This document shows positions 63,212 to 64,000 of a stretch of DNA of 64,000 bases, one piece after another. A program made the position numbers and the translations under genes. The notes under the pieces were generated by a model. The model did no database searches, was not told where the DNA came from, and saw only the letters and a program-made list of their open reading frames with translations. The stretch comes from Allobosea vaviloviae (GTDB lineage Bacteria > Pseudomonadota > Alphaproteobacteria > Rhizobiales > Beijerinckiaceae), in contig NZ_LGSZ01000040.1 in assembly GCF_001298265.1 (NCBI RefSeq), positions 124,001-188,000 of the forward strand. Direction: 5' to 3'. Every line of letters starts with the position of its first letter. Position 1 is the stretch's first letter.

Positions 63212-64000
63212 ATGAGCTATCTCAAGATCGATCATGTCGACAAAACCTTCCAGCGCGGCGCGGCCTCGACCAACGTCCTCAAGGACATCAGCCTCGAGAT
63301 CGAGAAGGGCGAATACGTCTCGGTGATCGGCCATTCCGGCTGCGGCAAGTCGACCCTGCTCAACATCATCGCGGGGCTGACGCCGATCAGCGCCGGGGCC
63401 GTCCTGCTCGAGGGCCGCGAGGTCAAGGACCCTGGCCCGGAGCGCGCCGTGGTCTTCCAGAACCACTCGCTGCTGCCCTGGCTCACCGTCTACGACAATG
63501 TCGCGCTGGCCGTGAACAAGGTCTTCGGCGGCCGCAAGTCGAAGGCCGAGCGGCATGACTGGATCATGCACAATCTCGACCTCGTCCAGATGGCTCACGC
63601 CAGGGACAAGCGCCCGGCCGAGATCTCCGGCGGCATGAAGCAGCGCGTCGGCATCGCGCGCGGCCTGGCGATGGAGCCCAAGATCCTGCTGCTCGACGAG
63701 CCGTTCGGCGCGCTCGACGCCCTGACCCGCGCGCATCTGCAGGATTCGATCATGCAGATCCACGCGACGCTGGGGAACACCATGATCATGATCACCCATG
63801 ATGTCGACGAGGCCGTGCTGCTCTCGGACCGCATCGTCATGATGACCAACGGTCCCTCCGCCCGCATCGGCGACGTGCTCGACGTCAGGCTCGACCGCCC
63901 GCGCAAGCGGCTCGATCTGGTCTCCGACCGGACCTACATCGCCGCCCGCGAGGCGGTGCTGAAGTTCCTCTACGAACGCCATCGCTTCGTCGAAGCGGCG
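63212..64000 (+). CDS. nrtC: Nitrate ABC transporter ATP-binding protein (runs off right edge)
   Basis: 263 residues visible without a stop. Walker A GHSGCGKST, Q-loop VVFQNHSLLPWLTVYDN, signature ISGGMKQRVGIARGLAMEP, Walker B ILLLDEPFGALDALTRAHLQ and the switch His (MITHDVDEA) are all present. Whether it is NrtC (with a substrate-binding extension) or the short NrtD type cannot be decided; the visible length and sequence suggest the short type (NrtD-like). Confidence 0.93.
   Translation, partial: MSYLKIDHVDKTFQRGAASTNVLKDISLEIEKGEYVSVIGHSGCGKSTLLNIIAGLTPISAGAVLLEGREVKDPGPERAVVFQNHSLLPWLTVYDNVALAVNKVFGGRKSKAERHDWIMHNLDLVQMAHARDKRPAEISGGMKQRVGIARGLAMEPKILLLDEPFGALDALTRAHLQDSIMQIHATLGNTMIMITHDVDEAVLLSDRIVMMTNGPSARIGDVLDVRLDRPRKRLDLVSDRTYIAAREAVLKFLYERHRFVEAA

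Overview
The window reads as a chromosomal segment of a GC-rich alphaproteobacterium of the order Hyphomicrobiales (Rhizobiales). Bosea or a close relative is my best guess. The reasons are a complete Rhodobacter-type gene transfer agent (GTA) cluster, a glnE-linked two-component system, a Ccm system I operon, a fused urease gamma/beta subunit, and the high GC content with tightly overlapping (ATGA) genes. The taxon is an inference; there is no rRNA in the window.

Region 1 (1-8121) is the right-hand part of an integrated phage-like element: the 3' end of a terminase large subunit, a divergent repressor and S24-like pair, a decoration-type protein, HK97 major capsid, head-tail connector, prohead protease, portal, head closure, an AlpA-like DNA-binding protein and a tyrosine integrase. 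No tail or lysis genes are visible. Immediately after the integrase, 8145-8285 encodes the last ~45 residues of a GTA terminase large subunit, so the element sits inside the GTA terminase gene.

Region 2 (8145-22521) is the rest of the GTA cluster in canonical order: portal, two small genes, protease, capsid, gp6 to gp10, gp10.1, and gp11 to gp15. A pair of opposite-strand genes for secreted trypsin-like proteases lies between capsid and gp6.

Region 3 (22577-41634) is core chromosome: a FeuN-like periplasmic protein with a FeuP/FeuQ-like two-component pair; ccmI-ccmE-ccmF-ccmH for cytochrome c maturation; a DegP-type protease; a second two-component pair; glnE; a PleC/DivJ-type PAS histidine kinase; pepN; and an orphan IS5-type transposase N-terminal fragment.

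Region 4 (41829-46947) holds a DcaP-like porin, a cation efflux transporter with an unusually long C-terminus, a glyoxalase, a vapBC module whose palindrome covers the antitoxin ribosome-binding site, and a PfkB-type sugar kinase coupled to vapC.

Region 5 (47062-64000) is a nitrogen-acquisition island. It starts with urease genes (ureD, an acidic unknown, ureA-ureB fusion, an embedded vapBC module, ureC, two small genes, ureE with a His-rich tail, ureF, ureG, hupE/ureJ). Nitrate assimilation follows (nasT, nasS, nrtA, an FAD oxidoreductase, nasA, nrtB, nrtC running off the end). The leader before nrtA carries two hexaloop hairpins, the second overlapping a strong intrinsic terminator, as expected for NasT (ANTAR) antitermination, with a sigma-54-like promoter just upstream.
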